Source of the DNA: Branchinecta lynchi
Taxonomy: Eukaryota > Arthropoda > Branchiopoda > Anostraca > Branchinectidae
Direction: 5' to 3'
Length of the DNA: 64,000 bases
NCBI GenBank assembly: GCA_023053575.1
Contig: JAKZAP010000004.1
Location: 16,999,624 to 17,063,623 of the forward strand
Under the pieces are notes generated by a model. The model saw only the letters and a program-made list of their open reading frames with translations, was not told where the DNA came from and did no database searches. This document shows positions 47,362-59,800 of this stretch, in pieces; position 1 is the stretch's first letter, and every line of letters begins with the position of its first letter. A program made the position numbers and the translations under genes.

Positions 47362-49126
47362 CTCAGTTTGATGTTTTACAAATTTCGTTGAGTGGTTAGG
47401 CGTAATATATCGAAGACTGGCGTCGTTTTTTAGGCGTGTCGTAATTTTTCTTCGAGTGGGAGGCAATCGACGAGGCTTTCTTTGTGTATTCAAGAATATT
47501 GAAATGTATGTCTACCCGCAACGAGTTTTGATGATAGCTTCAACAAATTGGCTAGCTCTGAGCTTTCACAAAACGAGCTCCGTTTCGATGGAAAGCTAAC
47601 AGCCTGTTTTTATTCAGTAGTGCCATTGATTGGCTTAGCGATTTATATCGTATTGTTTTCATTTTCCTAGCCAGAACAGCCTTTTTACCTCATATTGTCG
47701 TATATATGATGCTTTTTTAGCATTCTGAGTAGGAATATACCTCGTGTGCCCCCTGAGCATAGTAACATCAAATATAATTTGCAAAACAAGTACTTTTTTT
47801 TCGTGGCAAAATGACGACCTGTGTTCTTGAAGCACCAACTTTGGCAGTTCGAACAGTAAATAGGATCTTTTATACGTAACTACCTCAGACTCATGTCTGG
47901 CCAATAGATATGTAGATTTTCTTTTAAGAGTCTTATTGCTGGTGTACGCAATTAGCTGAATTTGCCCCCACCGGCAAATTCTTGCAAAAAACGAAACTTG
48001 GGCCACAAATTCTTGTTTGGTCAAAATATTTAGGATGCAAGACCCTATCACGTGGGTAGGGGTAGTATGCCTGGATCCTTATTTCAACAGTCAACCCGGG
48101 TCACCTGTCTGGTGTCGAATTCTAAGTCAGTGTTTGGACTTTAATTCTGATTCATCAGTTTTCTGTGTTTCTTTCATTCTTCTTATTTTGTGTGTGATTA
48201 TATTGTTCGGAATTTCGCTTTCCGCTGCCATTATCTGCTCCAGTTTAACCCTAAAAGCTCGAGCTACCAGCGCTGGGTTACTCTCTCCGAGGGCACCACT
48301 GTACAGCCTTCCTGGGGCACCGGCTGGACACTGAGCACTCGCTGCACAGCCATTCCGTCAAATGTTTCTTAATATTTTGATTTATTTTCCTTTGTGCTAC
48401 TCTCTGTTGTTTCATGCGTTAAAAGAAAACTTTTTTTTGTACATTTTATTTTTAATTTTTGCTTTCGCGCGTGATAAATTTGATTTTTATTTGTCATCCT
48501 GCTGCAGTGAAGCAAAAGCAGCCTCTCACCAGAGCGTGCAGCGTTAGCCGAAGAACGGGACTTTTAGTCCAAGCTAAATTTCTTTTGCCAAAGGTCTTGT
48601 CAGTTGGGTGATTGAACTCCCAGCCCTTTCAGCTGGGAGTCTGTCCAGACATAATTTGTTATTTTTTTTTAATGTTCCGCCAGCTGCTCCGTCACTTTCG
48701 CATCTGACTACCCATTAGAAGTCAACGGTGGATTGCATGCAAATGTGAACGATTTCTATCACTTCGGTAATGGCTTTATTGCGTGTCTTAGCCATTGTAA
48801 ATGTATAATATGTGAGATTTTGCAAAGAATGGTGATGGTAGCAGACACATGCAATTTAAAGAGGGACTCGAATAGCTAAACTAGCTGGGGACACGAACTG
48901 TTTTCGTCTAGGAAAGGGTGAACTATGTCCTTCCATCCGCAGTGTTTCGTCCCAGTTCTGTTCTTCTTAGTGAACTTCTCAGTCTTCTAGTTTTATTTGT
49001 ACTATAAATATAGTGTTTAAATATTTCAGTTAAATTGTATTACTGTATTTGTTTAAATTAACTGACTAAATGAATTATTTACCTGGTACATGGAGACTTG
49101 ACTACAAGAAACTACACTTTTGCCTA
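47362..49126. other. no recognisable gene
   Basis: A 130-codon minus-strand ORF (47659-48051) has no domain and falls within chance length for the window. Confidence 0.4.
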
Positions 49127-49340
49127 AGTTTACAAGGTGAGGGTTTTGAGTCTTCGCGTGGAGTTACAAGCTTTGAGAAGGGATATATTTGGGCGAGAAT
49201 CGATGGCAGTGGAGGATTTGGTAAGAAATAGGCCTCTCAAGCAGGCTATGGAGCATCCGGATCGTTTTATTTTTTTAGGGAGGGGGGGCAGGAGCGGAGA
49301 TATGGTGTTTTGTTTCTGGTGCTCATACGATTATGATTAG
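49127..49340 (+). mobile_element. possible LINE C-terminal remnant
   Basis: The frame ELQALRRDIFGRESMAVEDL resembles the region just after the zinc knuckle of non-LTR reverse transcriptases. The knuckle itself is not present, so this is tentative. A GGGATCC-family copy starts immediately after. Confidence 0.35.
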
Positions 49341-49350
49341 AAGTTCTTTT

Positions 49351-50310
49351 TTGGGATTCCAAAACGTAAGTGGAGGGATACCTATGACATCGCAAAAGTT
49401 GTCCGTCTGTCCGTCCGTCCGTCTTTAAGCACGATAACTCTCGAAGGGAATGAGATATTTTGATGAAACTTGGTGTGGGCATTCTTTGAGTCATCAGACC
49501 AGTCAAGTTCGTAGATGGGCTTTGTAGCCCTACATTTAGGGGTGGGGGAGGGGGTTCAAATTAAGGAGCAAACAAAATATTTTGAAACAGCTAATGCGAT
49601 AGTCGATTAAGGGGTAAGAAGACATGTTGAACACGATGGTGAAAACCATTTTGTCATCGGACAAGTAGTTCGCCCGGAATCCGGCCCAAACCGAAAAGTT
49701 TGTTAAAATTAAAAAGTTTTATTTGGAGCTGATCAGGTTCGATTTACGGCAAGAAAACATGCTGAACCCTTATGTGAAAAAATTTTCTACCCGGACATGT
49801 AGTTCGCCCGGAATCCGGCCAAAACCGGAAAATTGTTAAAAGTTAAAGTTTTATTTGTAGTTGATTAGATATCCGATTTAGGGGTAATCATTTTTTTACC
49901 CGGATATATAGTTCGACCGGAATCCGGCTGGAGTTGGAGAATTTGTTATAAGTTAAATTTTTATTTGAAGTTGATTAGATGTTCATTATTGGGGAAAGAA
50001 AATACCCTGAGTTCGTTTTTGAGCTTTCTTTTTTCGCCGGGCAAGTAGTTCCGGAGTTCGGCCGAAACCGGGAAATTGGCAGAAGTGACAGGAAGTTTTT
50101 GTCAAAACAAATATGACTTATAGGGGTAAACACACATGCTGAATCCATATCTGAACTTGGATTTCTCAGTTATTTGGCCTTAATCTGTTTCTGAATTTTA
50201 AAAGTAAAAACGTTCAAGAAGTCTGGCAAAGACTGGATCTGGCGAAGACAAGACCCAGTTGTCTGGATCAGATATTAAATATTTGGGATTCCATCGAAAC
50301 CTTTGGTCTT
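49351..50310 (+). repeat. GGGATCC-family element
   Basis: From TTTTTTGGGATTCCAAAACG and GGAGGGATACCTATGACATC, through GTCCGTCTGTCCGTCCGTCC and about five monomers (ACAAGTAGTTCGCCCGGAAT), to TTGGGATTCCATCGAAACCT and TTTGGTCTT. Confidence 0.88.
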
Positions 50311-50440
50311 ATTTTTATTGAAATTGTTCCGGCCACGGCCCTAGGGCTTTTGGGGAAACAAATTAATTCTTCTATTCGCCTTTAGACAATGTAGATCAGA
50401 GTTCAGACTTTGAACTTCACCTAAATTTGAATGTCACCAA

Positions 50441-50612
50441 CAGGCCCGTATCCAGGAGTTTATTGCGGGGGGGGGGGGGGGTTGCCTGCGGGTCGGACAT
50501 AAAAGTACAAATAAAGAAATAGATCAGAGGGAAAGTTCTATAAAAATGGTTATTTTTGTATGTTTTGGGGGGAGGGGGTCAATACCCTACCCCACCCCTG
50601 GATACGGCCCTG
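50441..50612 (+). mobile_element. short hAT MITE, copy 5
   Basis: Ends CAGGCCCGTATCCAGG and CCTGGATACGGCCCTG; target duplication GTCACCAA / GTAACAAA (6 of 8). Confidence 0.9.
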
Positions 50613-50620
50613 GTAACAAA

Positions 50621-51288
50621 AGAAATGATGAAAATTGAACCTAGCTTCATGCGCAGTCCTGAGCGAAAACACTATTTGAGTAAACAAAGAAAATATTGCT
50701 GCCACAAATTATAATTCTTTGAATCTTTTGGTCTTTGCTGCTCAGTTTATTCTGTATACCGTTTCCCCGCCAAGTTACGGGGTCTTGTGTTTTGCATTAC
50801 ATTCATTGCCGTCCTGAACATCCCAACAGAAGAAAATAATCTTAAAAAATAAACAAAATATCAAACTGAAGGATTTTGATTTCGTTCTTGTTTAAAAGTA
50901 TTAAGCTCTTAATTTAGCATTCCCATTTCACTGTCTTAGGAGCAAAAACAAAAAGTATACTCTACTATAATGTAATAAAAAGAAAAAAAAAACTCGAAAA
51001 GTGAAACAAAAAGGCAAAACCTTCTAGTCGGCGTGTCGGTGAATTCGTGGAATAGGTGTGAGCGATCGTTTTCTTAAATCTTGCTGAAATTTGTCACCAG
51101 GTGAAGAGATGTTGATAGGTTATTCTAGAGTGTGATGCTGAGATAAATTTGCGGAATATAGTAGACGATCGAGGGAATAGTAATGCTGTTGGAGAGAGCA
51201 ATGTGGGAAAGCATTGTGGTGCAGTCTGGTGCAGAGTATTCAGTAATTGTGTCGAGGGACAGATAATTGTCAGAGAAGCGCATGCGAA
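50621..51288. other. no recognisable gene
   Basis: AT-rich, nothing recognised. Confidence 0.5.
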
Positions 51289-51942
51289 GTCAAAAAATTA
51301 GTCCATTGTCACTTCTTCTTTCTAAAAACTTTCAGTTTATCACTTGTCCTATTCCTCGTCCTATCCTTCCGGCTAAGTTGGATAATTGTGCCCATGAACG
51401 CATGCGAAGATCCAATAAATAACGGTTTTAGATAATTAAAACAGTTGCTGTGGATTAGAATTTTGTAGATTTTCAGCCATAAATTATCCAAGTGTCTTGC
51501 TCAAATTTTCAACTTTACACGGAGCTTTCCGATAGCGCTAAAACCACCGGGAACCTTGGTAGCTTTCCGTAGAAGAGCAAAAAACCTGCAGAAAGCGGCT
51601 CCGGCTAAAACATTCCTTGAGCACAAGCTGACTGCGAAACAAAAAATAGCAGTTTCGTTTCTTCCATTTCCTCCGACAGCTTGACGAGGACCCATGCCAA
51701 AAGAGCCGAAATATCGTAGCTGACGTGCCGTTTTATCCATTGTTTGAGTATATTTTTCCCACTCAGCTTTGGCTCAAAGAGTATTTGTAACGAAGTACCG
51801 AACTTTCAAAGCCCAGACATGGGCTGTGAAAGTTCATGGGCACAATTATCCAACTTAGCCGGAAGGATAGGACGAGGAATAGGACAAGTGATAAACTGAA
51901 AGTTTTTAGAAAGAAGAAGTGACAATGGACTAATTTTTTGAC
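51289..51942. repeat. perfect 111 bp inverted repeat with 432 bp spacer
   Basis: 51289-51399 and 51832-51942 are exact inverses by eye, from GTCAAAAAATTAGTCCATTG to TTGTGCCCATGAAC. TTCGGCCC-family pieces lie at 51656-51745, inside the spacer, and 51951-52060, just outside. The identity of the arms implies recent origin or gene conversion. Confidence 0.92.
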
Positions 51943-51950
51943 GGCAGATT

Positions 51951-52070
51951 GGTTTCTTCCATTCCCTAACGTTGTCCCTGACGTTCAACAGCCTGATGAG
52001 GACCCTTGCCAAGAAGGGCCGAAATATTGCTGCCAATCTATTTTATCCACTGTTTGAGTATAAGGCTCCG
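51951..52070 (+). repeat. TTCGGCCC-family fragment
   Basis: GAGGACCCTTGCCAAGAAGG, GCCGAAATATTGC and TTTTATCCACTGTTTGAGTA match the piece at 51656-51760 in the same orientation. Confidence 0.65.
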
Positions 52071-53060
52071 GCTTTGACGTCCAGCTCTCGGAAATCCTCC
52101 CAAAGTCAGCTCGCATTTTTTAACCGCAGTCTCTCGCGACTCTGCAACCTTCTGTACAGTAGCCACACGGTCTTATTACCCATTCGGATATTATGCAGGC
52201 TAACTGGTAAGCATCAGCTCAGTATTTACAGAACAAGTTAGCAGATTTTGGCAGGGTGCATTCGATATAGAAGTTCTTAGCATTATGAGTACTTGCTCAT
52301 ATTGCTAGTAGGATATTCTTTTCGACTGGTACGTTCTTTGTTCCTTCACAAAAAGGAGGAAGGAAAGTTTGCCAAGGAGAACAGGGCTTCTGTCTCTCAA
52401 CTCTTAAGGAAGAAGACAATTAGAGGGGGGGGGGGGGAGGGTGCCTCTCTCGCTATTCTGGTAGGAATTTGCGTCGGCCTGCCGTAATTTAAAGCCTTTG
52501 TCACATTGCCCAGATTTCTTTGAAAATCTCAATTTGCCGGTTTACGGATGAAGTTTTAAGAAGTGCTGCGAGAGTTTTGAAGGATTGTGACAATAAAAAC
52601 TGGCGTTCAAGGTGTACAAAATGAAGTTATAGCTATACAGCTCAAGGCTGTAATCACATTGTGCCAGAGCAGATAATCTATGTTGCGTATCATATGTTGA
52701 CCAAATTTCGGTCGTATCTGGTGGTTTAGCTGCAGAGGAATTTCTAAAATCAATTGTTTATTTTACGAAATCTTATCCGAATGTCAACAGCAGTAAAGCA
52801 AATACAGAAAGTCTTCACTAGGTGCTAACAAAATGAGATTGGTGCATAACTCGAATTTCGACGAACTGGAGAAAAAGGAACTCAAACCTGAGGTCTATAA
52901 AAACGAATAGGAACATTGCAAAATAGTCACTGCTACGAAGCAAAACAATATCACAAATCAACAGCACCAGTCTCGGCCCCTCTGACTATTATTGTCGAAA
53001 CATTTCAACATCTATGTACACGAACACTTGGCAGTAATGTTGATAATGTCGAGGCCATCT
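52071..53060. other. no recognisable gene
   Basis: Short ORFs and a G-run near 52426. Lies downstream of the Irx 3' end. Confidence 0.45.
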
Positions 53061-53066
53061 TTTATT
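53061..53066 (-). promoter_or_regulatory. candidate polyadenylation signal for Irx
   Basis: AATAAA on the minus strand lies about 400 bases downstream of the Irx stop codon. No cleavage site can be shown from sequence alone, and AATAAA is common in AT-rich DNA, so this is only a candidate. Confidence 0.3.
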
Positions 53067-53463
53067 AGTTCATCATTCTTTCGCGAACGTATTTGCGGCT
53101 GTATACAAGGGTCCATAATTTGTCAACCATCACTCGCGGTGTTCCACTGCCTGTGTTTTGCGATCTTCTTCAACCGCGGTTGAGTTTTCACTTTTATAAA
53201 CATAGCAGTGACAAGGAATACCTCGTGCAGGGTCGAAATACTGTTGGCTTGACGGCGGCCTACGTCCATTGTGATGCAAGGCTACGCCTTGCCGTCGGAA
53301 ACACGAGCGAGAATCGAAAAAACATGGGCCCTTGCCGGAACTGAGCTAGTGGGACAAACTCGCAGCTCGTGCAGGCGCAAAACCAAAATGCCGCAAATTC
53401 GTGCACTGGGCTGACCGGCACGAGTTCAAAAATAGAAGTCAATTATTGAGTTAGGAAGAATAT

Positions 53464-53816
53464 TCAGTCCTCTTTCTTCGCGAATGGCCTCTGATACGGC
53501 TCCACTTTCGCACTTAGCCTTGAAGCCAAAGCGGAAGGCATCTTTCCCCCCACTAAACTATCTGGCCTTAGCATCGCAAAAGGCTGATACTGCAGAGACG
53601 GATGGATCGAGAAGCGATCCCTGGTGGATGCCATGTCAGCGAGGGACCAAATCCGGGGCTTCTCGTCCGGGACGCGCCCAAGCCGTGGCGAAGGGCACGA
53701 GTCGGAGTCGCGATCGCTGCTATCTTCCTGGCCGCTGTGATGCGCAGTGTTTCCAGACCCTGAGGTTGACGTTTCTGGGTTGATTCTATCAGCTGGGGTC
53801 TCCCTCTTTTCGTCTC
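53464..53816 (-). CDS. Irx: Irx terminal exon D with KPRIWSLAD motif and stop
   Basis: The exon starts after TTTTTACAG; its first two bases GA complete the Gly codon begun by the last G of exon C, giving [12 protein letters not shown] across the junction. It encodes 116 residues and ends with TGA at 53466-53464. A Ser/Asp-rich stretch (about [13 protein letters not shown]) precedes [12 protein letters not shown], which matches the conserved short motif (KIWSLA type) found C-terminal to Iroquois homeodomains. I recall this as the IRO motif, but the label is from memory. The tail is basic and ends FAKKED. The exon is GC-richer than the surrounding introns, as expected for coding sequence. The total C-terminal region is compact compared with vertebrate IRX proteins. 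Confidence 0.93.
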
Positions 53817-56800
53817 CTGTAAAAATGTCGATATGAAATGATTGAATAGCGAATGGAATAAGCTGAAAGCCAGAGAAGATTGCCTCTGGGCAAATCTGTC
53901 AAAATCAATATCCAGTTTATGGGAGAAAGTGACGGCGGCGGCAGAGGGGAACATTTTGGGAAACGAAGAGGCAACTGAAAAGGGAAATCTTGTGAAATAT
54001 TTACGAAGTTTATCCCGCTGTCATTTCAGGACGGCAATTATTACCGCAGGCGAAGTCAGCTATGAATGTTTTGCTCTGCCCTTGCCTGCAAGGGCCACCT
54101 TCAGGTCAAAGTTAACCTAGCGAACATTAAAACGGCTGACAACACAATTTCCTTTTTCCTCTTTTCTGTTGAAAGTTTGTTTTTCTGATTGAATCATTTA
54201 TCTATTCAGTCAGTTCTTAGTGGAGAACGCCGCAGTGGGTCATTCTGATTGGTTCAAGGAATCTCTTACCAACAATCCAGCGAACTGACTATACTATGGC
54301 GCATAAAAGCCAGGTTAAAACAGGACACGTTTTGAAACAATTGTGGCCAATTTACGTCTCAGTTTTACTTCAACAGTTCGTCTCGCAGGTCGTTGCGACG
54401 GTATACTGAGGTGAGGATTCACTATCGAATTCCTCTAATAAGAATGATAATATCACGTCCCAAAGGCTTTGGTTGATACATACAAGCCGCTCAAAAACGA
54501 AACCTTATATCTTTCCCATAGAAGTTTTCTGAGGAGTAGGCGTGTCTCAGCTCTAGAGTTTCCTGTCAAGCAAACTGGAGATTGGAAAAATACTGTTTTT
54601 GACAGTTGTTTTTTTGGGACATTGCGGGTTGAGGCTACGAAAAGCGAGTCACCCATGTGGAAAGGGGCGGAGCCGTCCGACTTGAGTTACAAAGTGGAAA
54701 GTTGGCTTTTAATAGTAAAATATTTTTCATCCATCGTTGAGTTTATGTCAGGAGATAATAAGTAAAGTAAGTAAAGTAGTTTATTTGTAACCCACCATTT
54801 CGGAAAAGCGAAGTAAATAAAATAAAACAAATAAAAGACATAAAGACACAAAGATCGAGAAGTATAGGATAAAGGGCAGCCATGAGCTCCTTTCTACATA
54901 CAAACAATAAATATTCCTTCAGCCCAAGCTGACTGCGAAACCTATCTGAAAGTGCAAAACGGATACGTCAGCTGAATTTTATTAGAGCTATATTTCGGCC
55001 CTTCTTTCAGCTGTCTTTCTCAATGTAACTCTCACAAAGAAGCTCATCAAATCAGATAGTTAAAGCCAAGGCTATGCGAGAATCTTTAGCTTTTTTTTCA
55101 CAAATTAATTTTCCAGATTGAGCCTGAAGAGTACCCTTGCCAAGAAGGGCCGAAATATAGCTCTAATAAAATTGAGCTGACGTATCCGTTTTTCACTGTA
55201 AAATATACAAATAATACATATACATATACGACATACTAAGTACAATAATATAAGGATTTGAGGATGGAACTATCGAGGTTAGTTAGCATTTAAACAGGCT
55301 GAAAAATAGTTTTCCTGTAAAAACTCTGCTATTATGTCTATTATGGAAAAAATATATGGGCTACAGGTTACAAATCCGAGTGGAAATGCATCCAAATACT
55401 GCAAAATCAACCGTTACGCGCCATTTACGGTACAGACCAGGAAAGTACATCCCCTATCCTTGAAGCAAAACGAATGTTTAATGTTGGACGACTAATGGAA
55501 TTAAGTATTGCGAGTTTATGTTAAGCGGTATGATGTTAAGCTTCTACCATAATCAGTTATAAGTTACTGTTTTTTTTAATCAGTACTAACATGAGCATTA
55601 TTCTGAGGCATGGTCTGCAGCGAATGGCATCGTTAAACCAGTTCTATTTCTTCTATAAAATACAGTGCCCCAAGGTATGGAATCTCCTCCCCGAGTCCGT
55701 TAAGTTGGCAAACAGTCTGAATTCTTTCAAAAACATGTCTAAGAAGTTTTCACTTGTTCACTTGCCATTAGATGCCAATTTGTTTTTTTACAGAAAATAT
55801 TGCTGTTGCTGGTTAACACGTTTATGTATGTAAAGTAACATGTAGTCTGTTTTTTTTTCTATGTATTATGTAAACTATGAATGCTCCACCACCTCGCGAA
55901 TTCTCGGTGGTAGGGTTTTAACTGTATTGCGATGATCGCAAATTCAGATGTTACCGACGACAAATATACAGACGTTGAGCGGGGGGGGGGGGCATATTCA
56001 CATAAATGAGCCGCATCCGGGAAAACACTTTCCTGGAAGAAGCTGCAACGGTTATAATGCGGTATCTGCACTTTTGTCACAAGCTGAAAAGATCTCAACA
56101 TTTCCGTATGGAACTGATGATGGTGCCGCGAACCCGGATAGGAATTCCAGAGCTTCTTAACTTTCCGTATCTGCGCGAAAACCAAGGAAATGTGAACCGT
56201 CATTATATTTATGCCCGACGATATCTCGTTTGCGAGGCAATATAAATCGGAGGGAAAGGTACAGAACCTTAAATAGATTTTTAGACATCTATTATTGTTA
56301 TTTATTAATATTATGTAGTCTGTTTTACCTGGAAGTGCACTAGAGGAGTATAAACTAAAAATTAAACGGATTTACTTTAAATTCGCAAAATACCTTCTTC
56401 GCCTTCCTCCTTGGACACGCAATACCTACATGACCAAGTACGGTATCGTTGATCCGATTCAAAAGCTCGATGAGCTATGTCAACGAGTAAAGTGCAGTAA
56501 TAGCGGCCATGAGTGCAAGGGATTGTTCTTTGACATTTTTTTATTTATAACTGTGATTGTTTCCCTCTGTGATTTGTCCTTTGTTTTTTTTTGTTGTGTG
56601 ATCTTTTTTCTCTATTTTTTCGACTTTTTTTTTTATTATTATTATTATTTATTTGAATCCTTCAAAACTGAAGAGTAATGTATAAAAAGGAACAACAACA
56701 TGTCAGTCAAACTCTCACACATTTAGATACTAATAAGCAGCTGACCGTTCCATCATTTTCTCTTTCCTCTACGATGGGTGAAAAAATAAACATTGCATTA

Positions 56801-59800
56801 CATTACATAGGAGAGTACACTAAATCATAATTAACACTACAAAACAATTAAAATCAGCAAAACAATTGATTAAAAATAAGAACTGAACGAAACCGTTGTT
56901 GTTTGATCATTGAGGAAGGGGTGAGATTTTTTGTAAAACGAATCAAGGTTCTTCCAATAAGATAAATAATGTACTGAAAGTAGTAATTACCTGGGGTCTG
57001 TTTGCCTTCAGCTTCCGAATCATCGTCGCCGTCATCATCTTCGTTGCGATTCTTTGGTTCCCATGTCATCTTGTTTTCTTTCTTGAGTCGCCGACGAGCG
57101 TTCGCAAACCAGGTAGAAACCTGTAGCAAGAAAAATGTTCCATGAAATTCGAGATGAAAGTAATGAAGAAGAAAAAGGAAAAACAGTATCGCAGATGGAA
57201 ACCGTGGGTGAGCATTCGAAAACAAGGTTGAAACGATATACAGTAATGGTATGCTTCTTTGAACACTTATACACATTTTCAACCACCTTGGTTTTGTTTT
57301 TCCACCCCTTGAAAAAGTCAAACGGGAGATGATGAAATAAGAACGGAAAGGACCTATCTTGCTCACTCTGCCTTTTATATTACCAGCAGATCCTTTGAAT
57401 TACAAGCTTCTGGAATCCCAGCCTTTTTCACTGTTTGATTTTATACCTTCCACTTTTTAGCGCTTTTTCGGACCAGTTGGGTTTTGCCAGTTACGCAACG
57501 TCAACTTCGCTGGAAGCTTCAAGGTCCACCGAAAACTCTTTCGCACAGAAGGACATGAGAAGCTTCAAATTGTTGTTCTTCATTTTCGAAGGATTGGTAG
57601 TCACCAGGTCTATCTCCTGTTTTAGACTTCTTCTGTTCTGCTTGTTTTTATCATCTTTTAACCACGGCGCGTTCAGTTCTCAAATACTGTGCGTCCAGCT
57701 GCCGTGTCGGAGAGAGGGAAGGGTGGAAGATTTGACAAGCGCCAAGAAGAAAATCACTAACTCACGTGGAAAGTAATAATATTCCGAAAAACGAAATTTC
57801 TGAGCCATTTGAAGCCATCGTGAAAAGGTAATTCTACTCAGATTTGTGCTTTCTTCTGACCTTGCTTTTGAAGAAATCCAGTCCTTTTGTTCGGTTTGTT
57901 ATTTCTTTAAGAATATCCTTTTTGTTCTGTTGGGATATTTCGGACGGCTATGAAAGTAATGCAAACGCCGGACAACGTAACTTGGCGGGAAAAGGTGCTG
58001 AATCAGTTAAACAAAAAAGAGCGAGCTGTTTTGCTAGATTTTGCTTAAATTGTTTGGTTTATTTTGCTTCAGTTGTTTATTTATTTTGCTGAAATATGCA
58101 TGGTAGGTTTTACATTCATAATATTCTCCGACTCCGTTCAAAGTTAGGCAACTTTAAACTAAGCATAATTCAGCTGTACCCGAGGGGTTACCCACTTCCC
58201 GGCACCTGCTGTACACCCTTTGCCGGCATGCTAATTTGGATGTTCTAACACGTGGAGAACGTTGCCAGCTGCTGTCAGTCGGTGTCGGCACCAATCCCTT
58301 GCTGTACAGTAAAATTGAGAGTGGACAACCCCTCTGCCATATTGAGAAACAAAATAATATTCTATGTAATAATAGCGACGAAGCACGCCAAGAAAATGGC
58401 AAATCACTTTTCAGGAATTGTCCCTATTTTTTAGCCTACTTTAGATTGCGAGAATTGATGTAGTGTGCCGCTGCACTTTAAAATGGCTAGATGCGTTTTA
58501 TTTTTAAACTGTGGTATCATTGCTTCATCAGTGAATCTAGAAAGCCAGCGGTTTATCTGCTGATTTGGATTTTACCCGTTTCCTGAATAACATGACCTTA
58601 TTAGCGGACCTTGGTATGGGTCCCTGGTAGCGAAAGGCAGAAGCTGTATTGACAGTGCATACTTGTGTGGCCTCCGAGCTGTTTCAGAGCCAAATAGTAC
58701 TCCAGTTCACGCAGGAAGGGCGGGGAAAAAAGGAAACCTGTGAAGCTCCTCTACCATGTTTTCAGAATTCTAGTACCATAATTATCCTCCTTAAATAAGG
58801 AAATGCTTTAGACCCACTGAGCTTGAAACCTCGAATTTTCAGGCTACATAGCTTCTAGAAACCCGACGGGGTTCATTTCCTAGAAACATCGCTGGACACG
58901 CCGTTAACATGAGTGAATCCTTAGTTCATTGGGCAAACAATGAAACCTGTCAAGTCTCATTCTTGGAATTCTAGTGCAATACCCTTCGTTGAAAGATAAG
59001 TATGCTCTACAACCTCTAAGCTTCCAAGCCGCAAAATTAGTGCTACTAAACCTCTAGAAAACCGACGGTAATTATTTCCGAGAAACAACGAAATTCCTTT
59101 TGTGAACACGATTGAATTCTTACTTGACTGGACAGACATCAGCCGAAAAGAAGAACATAACTCTCTGGAAGCCGGGGTATGACGCATATTTCTAATCCAG
59201 TCTCTGTGATTTTTGGGATCCCAAAACGTAAGTGGAGGGATACCTATGACATCGCAAAAGTTGTCCGTCTGTCCGTCCGTCTGTGAGCACGATAACTCTC
59301 GAAGGTGAATGAGATATTTTGATGAGCCTTGGTGTGAGCATTCTTTGGGTCAAGCGTGAAGCTCTGTGACTCTACATTTACGTGTGGGGGTTAAAATTAA
59401 CGGTCAAACAAAGTATTTTTACAATATTTTTTTCAATTACGGGGTAAACAAGACATCCTGAACACTATGATGAAAATCATTTTCTCGCCGGACAAGTAGT
59501 TCGTCCGGAATCTGACAAAAACCGGAAAGTTTGTTAAAACTAAAAGTTTTATTTGATGTTGATTAGATGCTAGATTTAAACGTAACAAGACATGCCAAAC
59601 TTTTATGTGAAAATCATTTTCTACCCAGACAAGTAGTCAAGAACCCGGCCAGACCGACAAATTTGTAAAGATCAAAGTTTTATTTGTAGTTGATTCGAAA
59701 TCAGATTTAGGGGTAAGAACAGATGCTGAATCCGTATATGAAAATATATTTACCCGAACATATAGTTTGCCCGGAATCCGGCTGGAATCGGAATTTTCGA

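Noticed and set aside
47659..48051. 130-codon minus-strand ORF as a gene
   Set aside because: Several ORFs of this length are expected by chance in 64 kb of six-frame AT-rich sequence, and no domain or splice context supports it.
56854..57366. 170-codon ORF around the recognition helix taken as a single-exon gene
   Set aside because: A consensus acceptor precedes VSTWF and a donor follows KQTP; sequence outside these is intronic and does not match Iroquois proteins.
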